This document shows, in pieces, positions 7,074 through 16,293 of a stretch of 36,415 nucleotides of DNA. Origin of the DNA: Patescibacteria group bacterium. GTDB lineage: Bacteria > Patescibacteriota > Microgenomatia > UBA1400 > Chisholmbacteraceae. The notes beneath the pieces are model-generated. The model was given only the letters and a program-made list of their open reading frames with translations, had not been told where the DNA came from and ran no database searches. Numbering within the stretch: position 1 is the first letter of the stretch; each line of letters begins with the position of its first letter. A program made the position numbers and the translations under genes. The stretch covers positions 8,001 to 44,415 of the forward strand of contig JADFLW010000011.1 of NCBI GenBank assembly GCA_022564195.1, read 5' to 3'.

Positions 7074-8180
7074 TCATCCGCCGCGAAGCACCGGAGCGCC
7101 TCGTCTCAATTCTCGAACATCTATCTCTCCTTCTATGGAACCTGGGAGCACAACTTGATCACCCTCTTCAAGGCCTGAGATGATCTCGATATCATCTTCG
7201 GTTTCCAATCCTGTGGAGACTGATTGTTTTTCTAATTTTCCATCTTTGGCAACGATTACGAACGCTCCTTCGTCATCTTCATCGACTGCGTCCAGAGGGA
7301 GCACTACTATCTCCTCTTTTTCTTCAACGATGATCGTCACATCGCCATTTAGCCCTTGGCGGTAATTGACTTCCGAAAGATTTGGAAGGGTGAGTTTGAT
7401 AAGAAACACCGTCCCTCCCCCTTCCGATGTCGATGCAGTAAAGTCTATCCAGGTGACTACCGATTCTATCCTCGTGTCTTCATACGCGTCAAGAATGATG
7501 GTTGCCTTGTTGCCTTCTTCCATTAGAGCGATGTCTGTTTCATCGACTTGGGCTTCGAAATACAATGTTACTGGATTGACTATTGTAATCGTGTCTGTGG
7601 CTTTCACATTGACTCCTGCGATCGGGGTATCAACGCTGGTCACGATTCCCTCAATTGGTGTCACAAGCGTTGATAGCTCAATTGCCAAATTCCTGATCTC
7701 AACGTCGATGACTTCGCTGTCCAAATCAAACTGCGCTTTTTCAAGTATCCGTTTGAAGCTCAAGTTTATGAGGGGGTTGTCTTCAACCGCCTGATCAAAA
7801 TCACGAAATTCTTTCTCGAATGCTATGAGGTCTTGTTTCAGTTGTTTCTCCAAGGTGCGTTTGTCTTGGCTTGCAACTGCCTGCCATTTGTTGACGCTAT
7901 CCCCTTCCTTTACGCCGATCCAAGTGAGCTTCCCGATTGCTTGAAAATGAAGGTCAACACTTTCCTCTGCTTGAACTTCGCCAGAGACTTCAATGGTTTT
8001 TTGAAGATCGGCTCTTATGGCACTTGTTGTTTCAAACTCAAGAGGTTTGAGGCTTTTATAGACTCTGCGTCCTGTAATAATCGCTACTACTACAAGAATG
8101 ATACCCAAAATTGTGAATAACTTCTTTTTTCTCTTCGCGAAAGCGTACAGGTTTTTGATTATGTTCCGTATTCTTTCCAT
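7074..8180 (-). CDS. MacA/HlyD-like membrane fusion (adaptor) protein
   Basis: 368 residues. An N-terminal membrane anchor (about 20-38) is followed by a barrel-sandwich (biotinyl-lipoyl-like) half around 70-110, a short helical hairpin (about 110-165), the second lipoyl half (VTPIEGIVTSVDTPIAG), a beta-barrel domain and a C-terminal membrane-proximal domain (SGLEEGDQVVLPG). The hairpin is short compared with MacA proteins that reach a TolC channel, which fits a Gram-positive-like YknX role. It is the first gene of the operon with the ATPase and permease. The upstream region is AT-rich with several -10-like boxes (TATATT, TACAAT), but I cannot choose one promoter. Confidence 0.88.
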   Translation of the reverse strand: MERIRNIIKNLYAFAKRKKKLFTILGIILVVVAIITGRRVYKSLKPLEFETTSAIRADLQKTIEVSGEVQAEESVDLHFQAIGKLTWIGVKEGDSVNKWQAVASQDKRTLEKQLKQDLIAFEKEFRDFDQAVEDNPLINLSFKRILEKAQFDLDSEVIDVEIRNLAIELSTLVTPIEGIVTSVDTPIAGVNVKATDTITIVNPVTLYFEAQVDETDIALMEEGNKATIILDAYEDTRIESVVTWIDFTASTSEGGGTVFLIKLTLPNLSEVNYRQGLNGDVTIIVEEKEEIVVLPLDAVDEDDEGAFVIVAKDGKLEKQSVSTGLETEDDIEIISGLEEGDQVVLPGSIEGEIDVRELRRGAPVLRGG

Positions 8181-8320
8181 GTTATTGTATATCCTATAAT
8201 ATAGTTATCACTTTTCCTATAGGTTATTTCAATTTTTATGTGGAAAAGTTGCTTCCTCGGTTATTTCAATTCCTTTCTTTCATCAGCACCTCGGGAAAGC
8301 ATATTCTATCACATCTGGTA

Positions 8321-8355
8321 ATGGCTTGGGGCTTGACATATTAGTTCCAAGCCAT
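8321..8355. promoter_or_regulatory. 9-bp inverted repeat around the -35 box (candidate operator)
   Basis: ATGGCTTGG (8321-8329) and CCAAGCCAT (8347-8355) are perfect inverted repeats separated by 17 bp. The -35 box TTGACA (8333-8338) lies inside the loop and the right arm covers most of the promoter spacer. The position suits a dimeric repressor, or a hairpin in any transcript reading through. Confidence 0.55.
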
Positions 8356-8362
8356 CAATAAT
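8333..8362 (+). promoter_or_regulatory. Sigma70-like promoter of the LPEAG protein gene
   Basis: TTGACA (8333-8338), an 18-nt spacer and AATAAT (8357-8362), ending 6 nt before the ATG at 8369. No Shine-Dalgarno site is present, so the mRNA is probably leaderless. Confidence 0.72.
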
Positions 8363-8368
8363 GGTCAT

Positions 8369-8617
8369 ATGCAACGCTTCATTCGTCTCTCAGTGGCATT
8401 GGGAGAAATAGCTCTGCTTCAGGCTTATTTGGCAACTCCGGCTTGGGCGCAGATTGCTGTTGGGGGCGGTACTTCCACCCCGAGCGCAGAGAGCACCACC
8501 TCCGCCCTTCCTGAGGCGGGAACGTTCTCGATAACAATGTTATTGGTCATCGCCGGTATGGTGCTCGCAAGTGCTGGTATTGTCCTGGCACGGCAAACAG
8601 CCAAGCAAAAGATCTAA
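8369..8617 (+). CDS. Small secreted protein with LPEAG-type sorting signal
   Basis: 82 residues. There is a signal peptide with probable cleavage after A27 (AWA|Q), a short Gly/Ser/Thr-rich mature segment (28-45), then LPEAG (47-51). A hydrophobic helix (about 53-73) and a short tail with arginine and lysines (ARQTAKQKI) follow. The motif-helix-basic-tail order is that of sortase substrates, with Ala in place of the Thr of LPXTG. A sortase gene lies at 19543-20289. After cleavage the mature chain would be only about 20 residues, so it may be a surface peptide or a minor coat component. The stop codon overlaps the convergent Mur-ligase gene by 4 nt. Confidence 0.75.
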   Translation: MQRFIRLSVALGEIALLQAYLATPAWAQIAVGGGTSTPSAESTTSALPEAGTFSITMLLVIAGMVLASAGIVLARQTAKQKI

Positions 8618-9978
8618 CTATTCTCCAACTCTCTCTTGAGCTCCTGTCGTTTTTTATCCCAAAATCTTCCTCGCCTGCAGAGAAGCTTGCTGTCTTTGGG
8701 GTTTTTCATCAGCGCTTCGACAACAATTTCTAAGAAAATCGTGTTTTGGGAGCCTTTGACGAGAATCGTATCTTCCTTCTCTATTAACTCGCGCGCTGCC
8801 TTTGCTGCATCATAAGGGCTGATGAAACTTTGGACTGCCTTTTCCGGAAAACCTCGTTCTTTCAGCCTCGGGACAAACCAGTTTCGCATCATTGGGCCAA
8901 CGGCGATAATACGATCGGCGGTTTTTTCTGCAATCTTTGCGACTTCCTCATGCTCTAGCTTGCCAACTTTCCCAAGCTCGCGCATGTCTCCAAGGATGGC
9001 GACTTTTCTTTTCGGAGCAACATGCGCAAGGAGTTTCAAGGCACTGATCGTTGTCTTTCGTGAAGCGTTGTAGGAGGAATCGAGGATTGTCGTCCCTTTG
9101 ATTCCGGGAATGACCGTCATGCGTCCCGGAGGAAGCTGGAAATTTTTTTCCAGGGAGCGAAGGCAGGTCGTAAGCGGCAGGCCGCAGGCACGCCCGACCG
9201 CTATCGCGCCAAGCAGCGTCTGGGCGTAGTGTTTGTCCAAGATTTGATTGAGTGTAAGCTTTTCGACTGCATTTTTCTCCCGAACCTGCATTGAGAATCC
9301 GTCCAGTCCAATCTTGACTCCTTTTGCCGTGAGTTCGGCGCGACCTTCGGTCGCGAATGTTATCACTCGAGCCTTGGTCCTCTGAACGAATTTGCGAACT
9401 CTTTTATCATCAGTATTGAGCACAGCCGTACCATTTTTGGGCAGGGATCTAATAAGCTTGCCTTTCTCTTCGGCAATCAGATCCGCAACTTTCTCGCGAC
9501 GCTTTTGGGGGTCTTGGGTGTCCTGAACCAGCTCATCAAAATATTCACTGTGCACGGGAAGGGCGTTTAAAAACACCCCGATCTTGGGCTTCACGATCGT
9601 TAAGAGGTACTCCATGTTCTTTGGAGGATGGGGCCTGTCAATGCCCAGCTCGGCAACATAGATGTCATAGAACTTCCAATTGGTGAGAACTTTTATGGGC
9701 GCTCTAAGGGCGATGCGGATCCACTCTCCTAGCGAGTAGTCCGTGGGGGTGAGCCCTAAGATGTTCAGTGGTATCCCGGACTCGCTGTTGGCCTTGATGC
9801 TGACTTTTACCCGATATGCGTCTTTGAGGACTGCTGCTATCGCGTTTCGCAAAGAGGTTTTCCCAGCCGAGCCGGTGATTCCGATCACTGTCGGGCGGAT
9901 TTTGGCAAGCTGGATTTTGGCAAGCGCCCGTAGAAACTTGAGAAACAGGAGTGTTAGGCGTTCCTTTCGATCTTCCAT
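8614..9978 (-). CDS. MurF-like Mur ligase lacking the N-terminal substrate domain
   Basis: 454 residues. The ATP-binding central Mur ligase domain begins almost at once, with GITGSAGKTS at 33-42 (P-loop). A family-typical AELGIDRP segment, the conserved NALPVHSEYF region and TAVLNTDD follow, then the C-terminal ligase domain with the LDSSYNASRKTT and GDMRELG motifs. It lacks the roughly 80-residue Mur_ligase N domain that binds the UDP-MurNAc end in canonical MurF, so assignment to the D-Ala-D-Ala addition step is uncertain. It may act on another amino-acid or glycan substrate. It is the last gene of the glycan operon, starting 25 nt inside the 3' end of the large membrane protein gene. Confidence 0.82.
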   Translation of the reverse strand: MEDRKERLTLLFLKFLRALAKIQLAKIRPTVIGITGSAGKTSLRNAIAAVLKDAYRVKVSIKANSESGIPLNILGLTPTDYSLGEWIRIALRAPIKVLTNWKFYDIYVAELGIDRPHPPKNMEYLLTIVKPKIGVFLNALPVHSEYFDELVQDTQDPQKRREKVADLIAEEKGKLIRSLPKNGTAVLNTDDKRVRKFVQRTKARVITFATEGRAELTAKGVKIGLDGFSMQVREKNAVEKLTLNQILDKHYAQTLLGAIAVGRACGLPLTTCLRSLEKNFQLPPGRMTVIPGIKGTTILDSSYNASRKTTISALKLLAHVAPKRKVAILGDMRELGKVGKLEHEEVAKIAEKTADRIIAVGPMMRNWFVPRLKERGFPEKAVQSFISPYDAAKAARELIEKEDTILVKGSQNTIFLEIVVEALMKNPKDSKLLCRRGRFWDKKRQELKRELENS

Positions 9979-12900
9979 AGTTTGCTTGCTGCTTGCTTCA
10001 TCCTGTCTTTTGCTCGCTCAAGATTCTTGCTCGCTTTGGTGACAGTAGTATACGATGTTTTGAGAAGCTTCCGAAATCCGTTAATGGCCCTTGCCGGTAC
10101 ACCTGCATAGAACGCCATTCCTGCCAGCAGAAGCAGCCCCGTAAATCCCAGATACTGCGGAACGAAGATGATCTTCACGGTGTGCTCACCAGGTGGGAGG
10201 AGCCAGCCGTTCGCCCAGCCGTTGACCTTAACATGGGGGAGCCGTTCATCCCCAATCCCTGGAAGGATAAGCTTGAATTTTGAATTTACACTGTAGGCTC
10301 TCCATCCGTCTTCAAAACCCTGCGAGAGAACGATCACTCCGGGATCGGATGAGACCTTCACCTGAAACTCGTATCTGTGGGTTCCAGTCTTCGTAAGATT
10401 GGTAATCTGCACAAGATTCTCAATGTCGCTTGGAGCAGACTCTTTGACTTCGAGTACCCTGCGGAATCCTTCCGCAGTCGGTTTGAGGAACCACTGGGAA
10501 AGCCAGTTAAGCGGTACTTGGTAGAACTCGACGCTTTCTAATCTGTTCTCGCTTGTCTCTTCGCCGAATGATCGTGACTCGAGGGTGAGAAGGTATCCTT
10601 TATCCTCGATGGTTGGCCATGCGAGCAATGAAAAGCTCTGGTCGAACCTTCCCTCAGACAACAGCACCTCCACATCGTTGTGCTCAGTGGCTTTGTTCTG
10701 TACATAGACCTTTAACCCTCTTCCTTGGAGATTTTCTCCGACAAATCGAAGCAAATACGACTTCTCCACTGAGATGCCGCTGGGTTCAAAGAAATCACAC
10801 AAAGCTCCTTTCTGACCGGTACGATAGGAAACGATTTTGTCGGACACGCTCCTCTGTGTCCAGCCTCTTTTGAACACATCGCAGTTATCCAAAACTATTC
10901 TTCCCTGCTTGGTGACATCGGTTCGCATAGGCTCCTGAACGAATTCCATGCTGATCTTTTTCGCTCCCTCCCTGAGAGCAATTCGGTTTTCTCCCATGAA
11001 GTTTTTCCAAACATCGGGAGAAAAGCTGACACTTGTTACCAAGGGGATGAACTCGACTTTTGGCGTCTGGTACTCAATCTTCCATTCTTCCCCTGCGGTA
11101 TCCGATGGGCGGGCAACCACATCCATGATGTACGTCTTATCTCCGCTTAATGTTATCTGCCGTGATTCCTCTGCCCAAGTCGTACTGGTGGTGCTCGCAT
11201 AGAAGATATCATCATGCTCGCATTGATAATCTCCACCTTCCGCGATCACGCAGAAATGAGGCCGGGCTCCGGTGTCGGAGCGGTGGGACAAACTCACGGT
11301 GACGAGCATTTCTCTTCCGAATTGTCCAAGTTTCAAGGTGGTGCAGGCCGCCGCGTCTTTGGTATGCAGAACCCAACGTTCCCCGAGTTTCTTGGATTCG
11401 AATTTCCAATCGGCCCCTTCCCGAGTCCAACATTGGTTGAAATCGCTTTCAAGGAACGCACTTTGTAGATTAAGCGACCGGCGTTGACTTTCATCGTAGA
11501 CCTTGACCGTGAACGGTTGCCTTGCCAACAAAGGAATGACCGTCGACGCTTCTCCGCCTTGAGAGAGTTCAATAACCTGGCCATTCAACTCGACTCTGAC
11601 TTCCTGATAAGGCTGGTCCGTGCGTACAAAGAGCTGGGGGAATCCCAGGAGGTCGATTGATTGATCGTCCACCTTGATGTCAATCGGTTTGTTGAAGGCC
11701 AGCAGAATTTCGCTTCCCTGATACTGTAAACGAAGAGGGACCGAAATTGCGGAATCAAGCGGAATCTCCGGAATGACAAGTTCACTTTCCTTCGTTGTCG
11801 CGGGAATTTCCCTCACGACGCTGATCTTTACTGCATCATCCCCGGTTGGGGTATAGGTTATGCCATTGACCTCTTCCCTCATGAGGTCGGCGAAGGGGTA
11901 GATGAGCGTATGATTCCCGACAGGAAGATACGTTCCGTGTTTGGCAAAGAGCACATCCAGCTTTCCGTAGGTTGTCTGTCCTTGAGCATCGGCAAAGGTC
12001 TGGGGAGCGTAGACGAACCCCCTCTGCCCCACAAGATTTCTTACGTCATAGAGTTTCAACACCCCCTCTTCCCAGACCAGATCCGCTCCTATCTGGTCAA
12101 GCAGTTGTTGTGTCTGACTTTGCTTTAAGATCTTGTCCCCTTGACCGGGTGCTATCACACTCTCATCGAAGAGCACGAATGCGACGTCGTATTTGGCAAA
12201 GACGCGCAGCAAGCGTTCGGAGCTGAGGCCGTTAATCGCGAGGACCAATTCGTTGTAATACGTCTCGCTCTGGCTGCTCCAGGGATCGAATGCCCGATGC
12301 AATGTGGGATTGGCAATGCCTTGCCAGATGAATCCACTGCCTCGATACCCCCAGCGAGTAAATTCCCAGCCGAACAAGGATGGTTGCGGCAGGAGTGCTA
12401 TCCGTCCCCCTCTCCCTTCTTGGTTAAAATAGGCGAAGATACTAAAATATTCTTGAGGGATGGTCACCTTTAGTTTCTCATAGAAGAATTGTCCTTTAAA
12501 TGCCGGCAAGCCAAGGAAAAACAGCGCGACCAGAATCCCTGCGCTCACCACGCCAGCCACCCAAGGCAGCCGAACAAACGAGTGGATCTTTCTTACACCA
12601 AGGCTGAATAGCACGGCAAAAGCTAGCGCGTAGAGGATTGAAAATTTTGTGAAGCTGAATCTGAACGCCTCCTCATAAAATGGGACGTATCTGTTCAATG
12701 CATCTGAGAGCAATGAGATGACCGGTATCTGTGAGCCTAAGGTAACGAAACCGATCGCGAATAAAGCGACAAATGGATATCCCTTCTTCCATCTGCCTTT
12801 GACGACACTGATAAGTCCCAATGTGGCGATCGCGAATAGCACCCATCCCACGGTCTCCACCCGCGGACTGAACAAATGCTCTCTCCAGGATTTCATCTGA

Positions 12901-13805
12901 AAATCGAACTTGCCTTCTTCTGACCAATCTCCGTAATCCAAGCTGAACCCTCGCATAAGGGCGACGGACTTGAAATCCCCATAGGCTCTGTTTCTGAGGA
13001 TAATCTCCGGGCTTGAGAGTCTGTTGATCTTTGCACTGGTAATGACGGGAGCACTCTGGATGGCCGAATAGACATACGGAAGTCCCCAAAAGGCATTCAC
13101 TGAGAAGATCACCGCAATGCCCACCAGCGCTCTTTTGAAGAATCTCGGTCTGTGCATAAGATGGAAGAGGACAACCGTGGCTGAAGCCATTGCGTAGACA
13201 GCGAAGATGGTGGGGACGTGTGCCTGGGAGACGGCCAGGACGTTCAGAATAAGAAACCACAGAGCATCCTTTCTTTTGCCCGACTCCAAGAATCGTATCA
13301 GTGCCAAAAGCAGCCAAGGGAGGAAGCCGAAATGGATAGCAAACAGCTCCAGTGGAGTAAAGAACATCTGGATTGTGGCTGGATTCACCAGATAAAAGAG
13401 AGCGCCTAGAAGCGCGGTGATTTGATTGGTTAAGTACCGTTTGTTGTGAATAAGGTGGAGAATCAGCTTGTATACCCCCATGCCGCCGACTGCATGCATC
13501 AGCATCAAAAAGACATAACGGATGAGGTTTGGCTGCATCAAGTGCGAGAGGATCCAGGTATATGCAAGATGCACGATGTTTGCCGTGTGCGCCATTCCAT
13601 CAAGAGCTCCGAGGCCACGATACTCTTGCCAGACTGCGGTGAGGAGCCTAGCGGCATGGGCTCTGAAGTTGAGCTCCGGCTGCGTGGAATCCCAACCGGT
13701 CAGCCAAGTTCCAGGGGTGTAATTGTTCCAGAACAACACACCTTCAAAAAGAAGAAGTACGACTACTGGCCAGTTGGAAGCGATGGTTTTGAAAAGCTTC
13801 TTCAT
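9954..13805 (-). CDS. Very large GT-C/YfhO-like membrane protein
   Basis: 1283 residues. The N-terminal about 450 residues hold roughly a dozen TM helices. An early acidic motif (GWDSTQPE, about 38-45) is placed like the catalytic or metal-binding Asp of GT-C glycosyltransferases. Residues about 460-1230 form large extracytoplasmic beta-rich domains. The C-terminus has the YfhO-like segment GWLLPPGEHTVKIIF, a last TM helix (about 1218-1238) and a basic tail. This suggests transfer of sugars from a lipid carrier at the outer membrane face, which is inference from architecture and neighbours. The gene overlaps the GT2 gene by 4 nt and the Mur-ligase gene by 25 nt. Confidence 0.75.
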   Translation of the reverse strand: MKKLFKTIASNWPVVVLLLFEGVLFWNNYTPGTWLTGWDSTQPELNFRAHAARLLTAVWQEYRGLGALDGMAHTANIVHLAYTWILSHLMQPNLIRYVFLMLMHAVGGMGVYKLILHLIHNKRYLTNQITALLGALFYLVNPATIQMFFTPLELFAIHFGFLPWLLLALIRFLESGKRKDALWFLILNVLAVSQAHVPTIFAVYAMASATVVLFHLMHRPRFFKRALVGIAVIFSVNAFWGLPYVYSAIQSAPVITSAKINRLSSPEIILRNRAYGDFKSVALMRGFSLDYGDWSEEGKFDFQMKSWREHLFSPRVETVGWVLFAIATLGLISVVKGRWKKGYPFVALFAIGFVTLGSQIPVISLLSDALNRYVPFYEEAFRFSFTKFSILYALAFAVLFSLGVRKIHSFVRLPWVAGVVSAGILVALFFLGLPAFKGQFFYEKLKVTIPQEYFSIFAYFNQEGRGGRIALLPQPSLFGWEFTRWGYRGSGFIWQGIANPTLHRAFDPWSSQSETYYNELVLAINGLSSERLLRVFAKYDVAFVLFDESVIAPGQGDKILKQSQTQQLLDQIGADLVWEEGVLKLYDVRNLVGQRGFVYAPQTFADAQGQTTYGKLDVLFAKHGTYLPVGNHTLIYPFADLMREEVNGITYTPTGDDAVKISVVREIPATTKESELVIPEIPLDSAISVPLRLQYQGSEILLAFNKPIDIKVDDQSIDLLGFPQLFVRTDQPYQEVRVELNGQVIELSQGGEASTVIPLLARQPFTVKVYDESQRRSLNLQSAFLESDFNQCWTREGADWKFESKKLGERWVLHTKDAAACTTLKLGQFGREMLVTVSLSHRSDTGARPHFCVIAEGGDYQCEHDDIFYASTTSTTWAEESRQITLSGDKTYIMDVVARPSDTAGEEWKIEYQTPKVEFIPLVTSVSFSPDVWKNFMGENRIALREGAKKISMEFVQEPMRTDVTKQGRIVLDNCDVFKRGWTQRSVSDKIVSYRTGQKGALCDFFEPSGISVEKSYLLRFVGENLQGRGLKVYVQNKATEHNDVEVLLSEGRFDQSFSLLAWPTIEDKGYLLTLESRSFGEETSENRLESVEFYQVPLNWLSQWFLKPTAEGFRRVLEVKESAPSDIENLVQITNLTKTGTHRYEFQVKVSSDPGVIVLSQGFEDGWRAYSVNSKFKLILPGIGDERLPHVKVNGWANGWLLPPGEHTVKIIFVPQYLGFTGLLLLAGMAFYAGVPARAINGFRKLLKTSYTTVTKASKNLERAKDRMKQAASKLWKIERNA

Positions 13806-14758
13806 GCTGATTGTTTCAGGCGGGTTGCTAAGCGGAACTTAAACGCCTTCTTCAATCTCGTAAAACGAGGCAGTTTGATAAATCGGACATAATCGGCGGG
13901 TTTGGCGATGCCGCGTACCAGAAGATACAGATGAAAGATCAGCTTCTCCGGCAAAGCCAACACCAGCACGGTTTGCGCCGCGAGTTTGACCAAAGACAGG
14001 CTTGTTGGCCGGTATCCGAATTCAAACACAGCCCGGTAGCGGATTCGTATTGAGTTGATGAAACTCCGCTTCACTTGCGCCAGAGAATCATTGCTGCCAT
14101 GGATCCTGTAATAGATGAGCTTGTCATTGAGGTTGGCAAACTTCTTGCCCGAGGTAATCATCTTGAAAAAGGTCAGATAATCGTTGTTCGAGCTGAGCAC
14201 CATCATGTAGAGGGTGTTCGGATCCAAAAGGGCAGAGCGGCGGATCATGACTGTGGGGTGAATCATTGGGTGGAGCACGAAGTACTCTTTGTAGATCTCG
14301 TTGTGGCTGGTGGCAACTCGTTTTTCCCCCACCACCTCGCCTTCTCGGTTGATGATATGGGCGCTGGAGCCCAACACCGCACACTCAGGATGCGTTTGCA
14401 GGTATCGGACTTGCCGCTCAAGGCGATACGGAAAGGCAATGTCGTCAGCATCCATCCTCGCGATGAAGTCTCCCTTTGCCAGGGTCATCCCAACATTTCC
14501 AGCCGCATCTCCACCGCGAGAAAGGTTCGTCCTGAGCCTCATCGCCTTTATCTTATCTTTGTGGCGTTTTTTGTAGTGCCTAATGATTTTCCAGGTTTGA
14601 TCGGTTGAGGCGTCGTCGATGATGATCAGTTCAAAATTTTTGTAGGTTTGGACAAGGATGCTCTCGATCGCCTCCGCAACAAAGGCTGCGGCGTTGTACA
14701 CCGGCATGATCACCGAGACCAAAGGCACCTGTGGTTTACTTTTCTGGTTGGTGTTCAT
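13802..14758 (-). CDS. Family 2 glycosyltransferase
   Basis: GT-A fold transferase. The N-terminal VSVIMPVYN, the nucleotide-binding IIIDDAST and the DXD-type RMDADDIAFPYRLERQ are all present, followed by the acceptor domain and a C-terminal partly hydrophobic, basic region (about 255-318) that may lie on the membrane. It should transfer a sugar from an NDP-sugar to a glycan or lipid acceptor on the cytoplasmic side. I chose the ATG at 14758 because GGAGGT lies 11 nt upstream; the frame extends to a TTG at 14785 but that start has no ribosome site. It starts within the 3' end of the glycoside hydrolase gene and overlaps the GT-C-like gene by 4 nt. Confidence 0.88.
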   Translation of the reverse strand: MNTNQKSKPQVPLVSVIMPVYNAAAFVAEAIESILVQTYKNFELIIIDDASTDQTWKIIRHYKKRHKDKIKAMRLRTNLSRGGDAAGNVGMTLAKGDFIARMDADDIAFPYRLERQVRYLQTHPECAVLGSSAHIINREGEVVGEKRVATSHNEIYKEYFVLHPMIHPTVMIRRSALLDPNTLYMMVLSSNNDYLTFFKMITSGKKFANLNDKLIYYRIHGSNDSLAQVKRSFINSIRIRYRAVFEFGYRPTSLSLVKLAAQTVLVLALPEKLIFHLYLLVRGIAKPADYVRFIKLPRFTRLKKAFKFRLATRLKQSA

Positions 14759-15914
14759 CGTTTTGTATGACCTCCAATATTTCAACTAATCCCGGCTTCG
14801 GAGTGCCATCGGCCCGATTGAAGCCGAACGAGGCTTCGGCGCCGGCTTTCATGGCTTCATCCCGGAATTCGTATAAAAGCAAGGCATACGGCCTCACCTT
14901 TCCTCCCTGGATGGCGTCAATTACCATCGAGATATATTTCCCTTGATCTTCCTCCGTGAATCTGCCATCGCCGGTCGGCAATCCAAGTTCAGCCACCACC
15001 ACCGGCTTTTGGTAGCGGGTATAAAAGTAGTCGATCACTTCCGGAAAACGGTTGATGGCTTCAGTGTTTTTATCCAGATACGGATCCAGTGAAATATAAT
15101 CTATCGTCTGGCACATGCGGTCAACGCGCCCGCCGGACTCAAAGCCGCAGACGGCATCAAACAAGCCGACTTCTTCAAAGCGTGGGTTATCGGCACCGAC
15201 CCAGGGATCGGCCGAGGGATCGACCCACATGCTGACGTTGACCGTGGTTTTGGCAGCCGGGTCGATCGTTTTGATCGTTTTATCGGCTTCATAAACCAGC
15301 CTTGCCAGATTTTCTAAATAGCCGGGAGCATAGGATTGAATTCTCTGGTAGCGGTCGTAGGTATGATCATCCGGCTCGTTGAAGATCTGCCAGACGTCGA
15401 CCAGTCCTTTCCAGCGGCCGGCAAGCCGCTCATAGAGGGCACGGGTTTTTTTGAGATCGCCTTCCAGGTCTTCCCCGTTCTTCGAAAGATTCGGAACGTT
15501 GGTGACCAGAAAGACTTCCATGCCGTTGTCTTTGGCGGTTTTTAACGCCTCATCGTATTTTTGAAGATAGATCTCATCCAACTCCCATTCCCAGACGTTG
15601 AAGCGTATTGCATCCATGCCCATCTGGCGCATCCTCAGGACATCTACCTTGAAAGCATTGAGGTCCAAATTCTCATACTTACTGGGGTTGCCACTCATGT
15701 GGGTGTTGAATCCATAGCGGATCCTGGATCGTTTTTCCGATTCGGTAAGCGGTGAAAATTCGCCGCTTATGATCCGGCGCAACGTTTCCGGCACGGTACA
15801 GGCAAGCGTAGTGCCGCCCAAGCCAGCAAGCAGATAAAGGAATCCTCTGCGATCCATTCCTTGATTAGGGACAGGTTCTTGATTTCCCGGTGAGGGCTGT
15901 TGTTCTGTATTCAT
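14736..15914 (-). CDS. Tat-exported lipoprotein-like TIM-barrel glycoside hydrolase
   Basis: 392 residues. The N-terminus holds a twin-arginine motif (DRRGFLYLL, R22-R23) and a hydrophobic run ending TTLAC with a lipobox-like C39, so export by Tat and lipid anchoring are likely. The body is a clan GH-A-like barrel: acid/base Glu in the IFNEPDD motif (E180) and a candidate nucleophile Glu in VVVAELGLP (E309). The exact GH family is not recognised (GH5/GH39-like). It is the first gene of the envelope operon, with an AGGGGAG ribosome site 6 nt before the ATG. It may trim or remodel the glycan made by the downstream transferases. Confidence 0.84.
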   Translation of the reverse strand: MNTEQQPSPGNQEPVPNQGMDRRGFLYLLAGLGGTTLACTVPETLRRIISGEFSPLTESEKRSRIRYGFNTHMSGNPSKYENLDLNAFKVDVLRMRQMGMDAIRFNVWEWELDEIYLQKYDEALKTAKDNGMEVFLVTNVPNLSKNGEDLEGDLKKTRALYERLAGRWKGLVDVWQIFNEPDDHTYDRYQRIQSYAPGYLENLARLVYEADKTIKTIDPAAKTTVNVSMWVDPSADPWVGADNPRFEEVGLFDAVCGFESGGRVDRMCQTIDYISLDPYLDKNTEAINRFPEVIDYFYTRYQKPVVVAELGLPTGDGRFTEEDQGKYISMVIDAIQGGKVRPYALLLYEFRDEAMKAGAEASFGFNRADGTPKPGLVEILEVIQNDEHQPEK

Positions 15915-16053
15915 ATTGTTCTCCCCTTTTAAAAAAATCAGCCCGGTTCGGATTGCCTTCTCGGCTTTCCCCAGCTGCTGATTTCAGGCAATATTCTATC
16001 AATAATTTAGCATTCTGTCAATTCGAGTGCTATTTTCAGCTGCTCTCTCAACC

Positions 16054-16272
16054 ATCGAGTCAGGCTCGATAGCTCAGAAAGCAGGCATACAGGGTAGTTC
16101 GGTTGTTGGTAATAGATGGTTGGTAGGGTTTCTCCGAAGAGAAACGTGATCGCGGCAATGCGATCGCTACCAAGCATTTCTCCCGACAACTGATGCCGCT
16201 TTTGTCCTCCGAGAGGACATGATTTCAGATCAGAGTCAAACTCTTACGATCGCTTCATGCTCCTTCGCATGA
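16054..16272. other. Hairpin-rich intergenic stretch
   Basis: The 446-bp gap 15915-16360 has no convincing gene. It contains four short perfect inverted repeats in a row: ATCGAG/CTCGAT (16054-16070), GATCGC/GCGATC (16148-16165), GTCCTC/GAGGAC (16204-16218) and TCATGC/GCATGA (16255-16272). A fifth, longer one at 16294-16327 is listed separately. This could be a structured RNA, stacked transcription-end hairpins, or the remains of palindromic repeats. Confidence 0.45.
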
Positions 16273-16293
16273 CGCAATCTTTGAGTTCTCCTC

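Noticed and set aside
12673-13317. 214-codon frame inside the 1283-residue membrane protein gene
   Set aside because: It is an alternative frame on the same strand, Cys/Arg/Gly-rich without a hydrophobic pattern, and the main frame gives clean TM helices.
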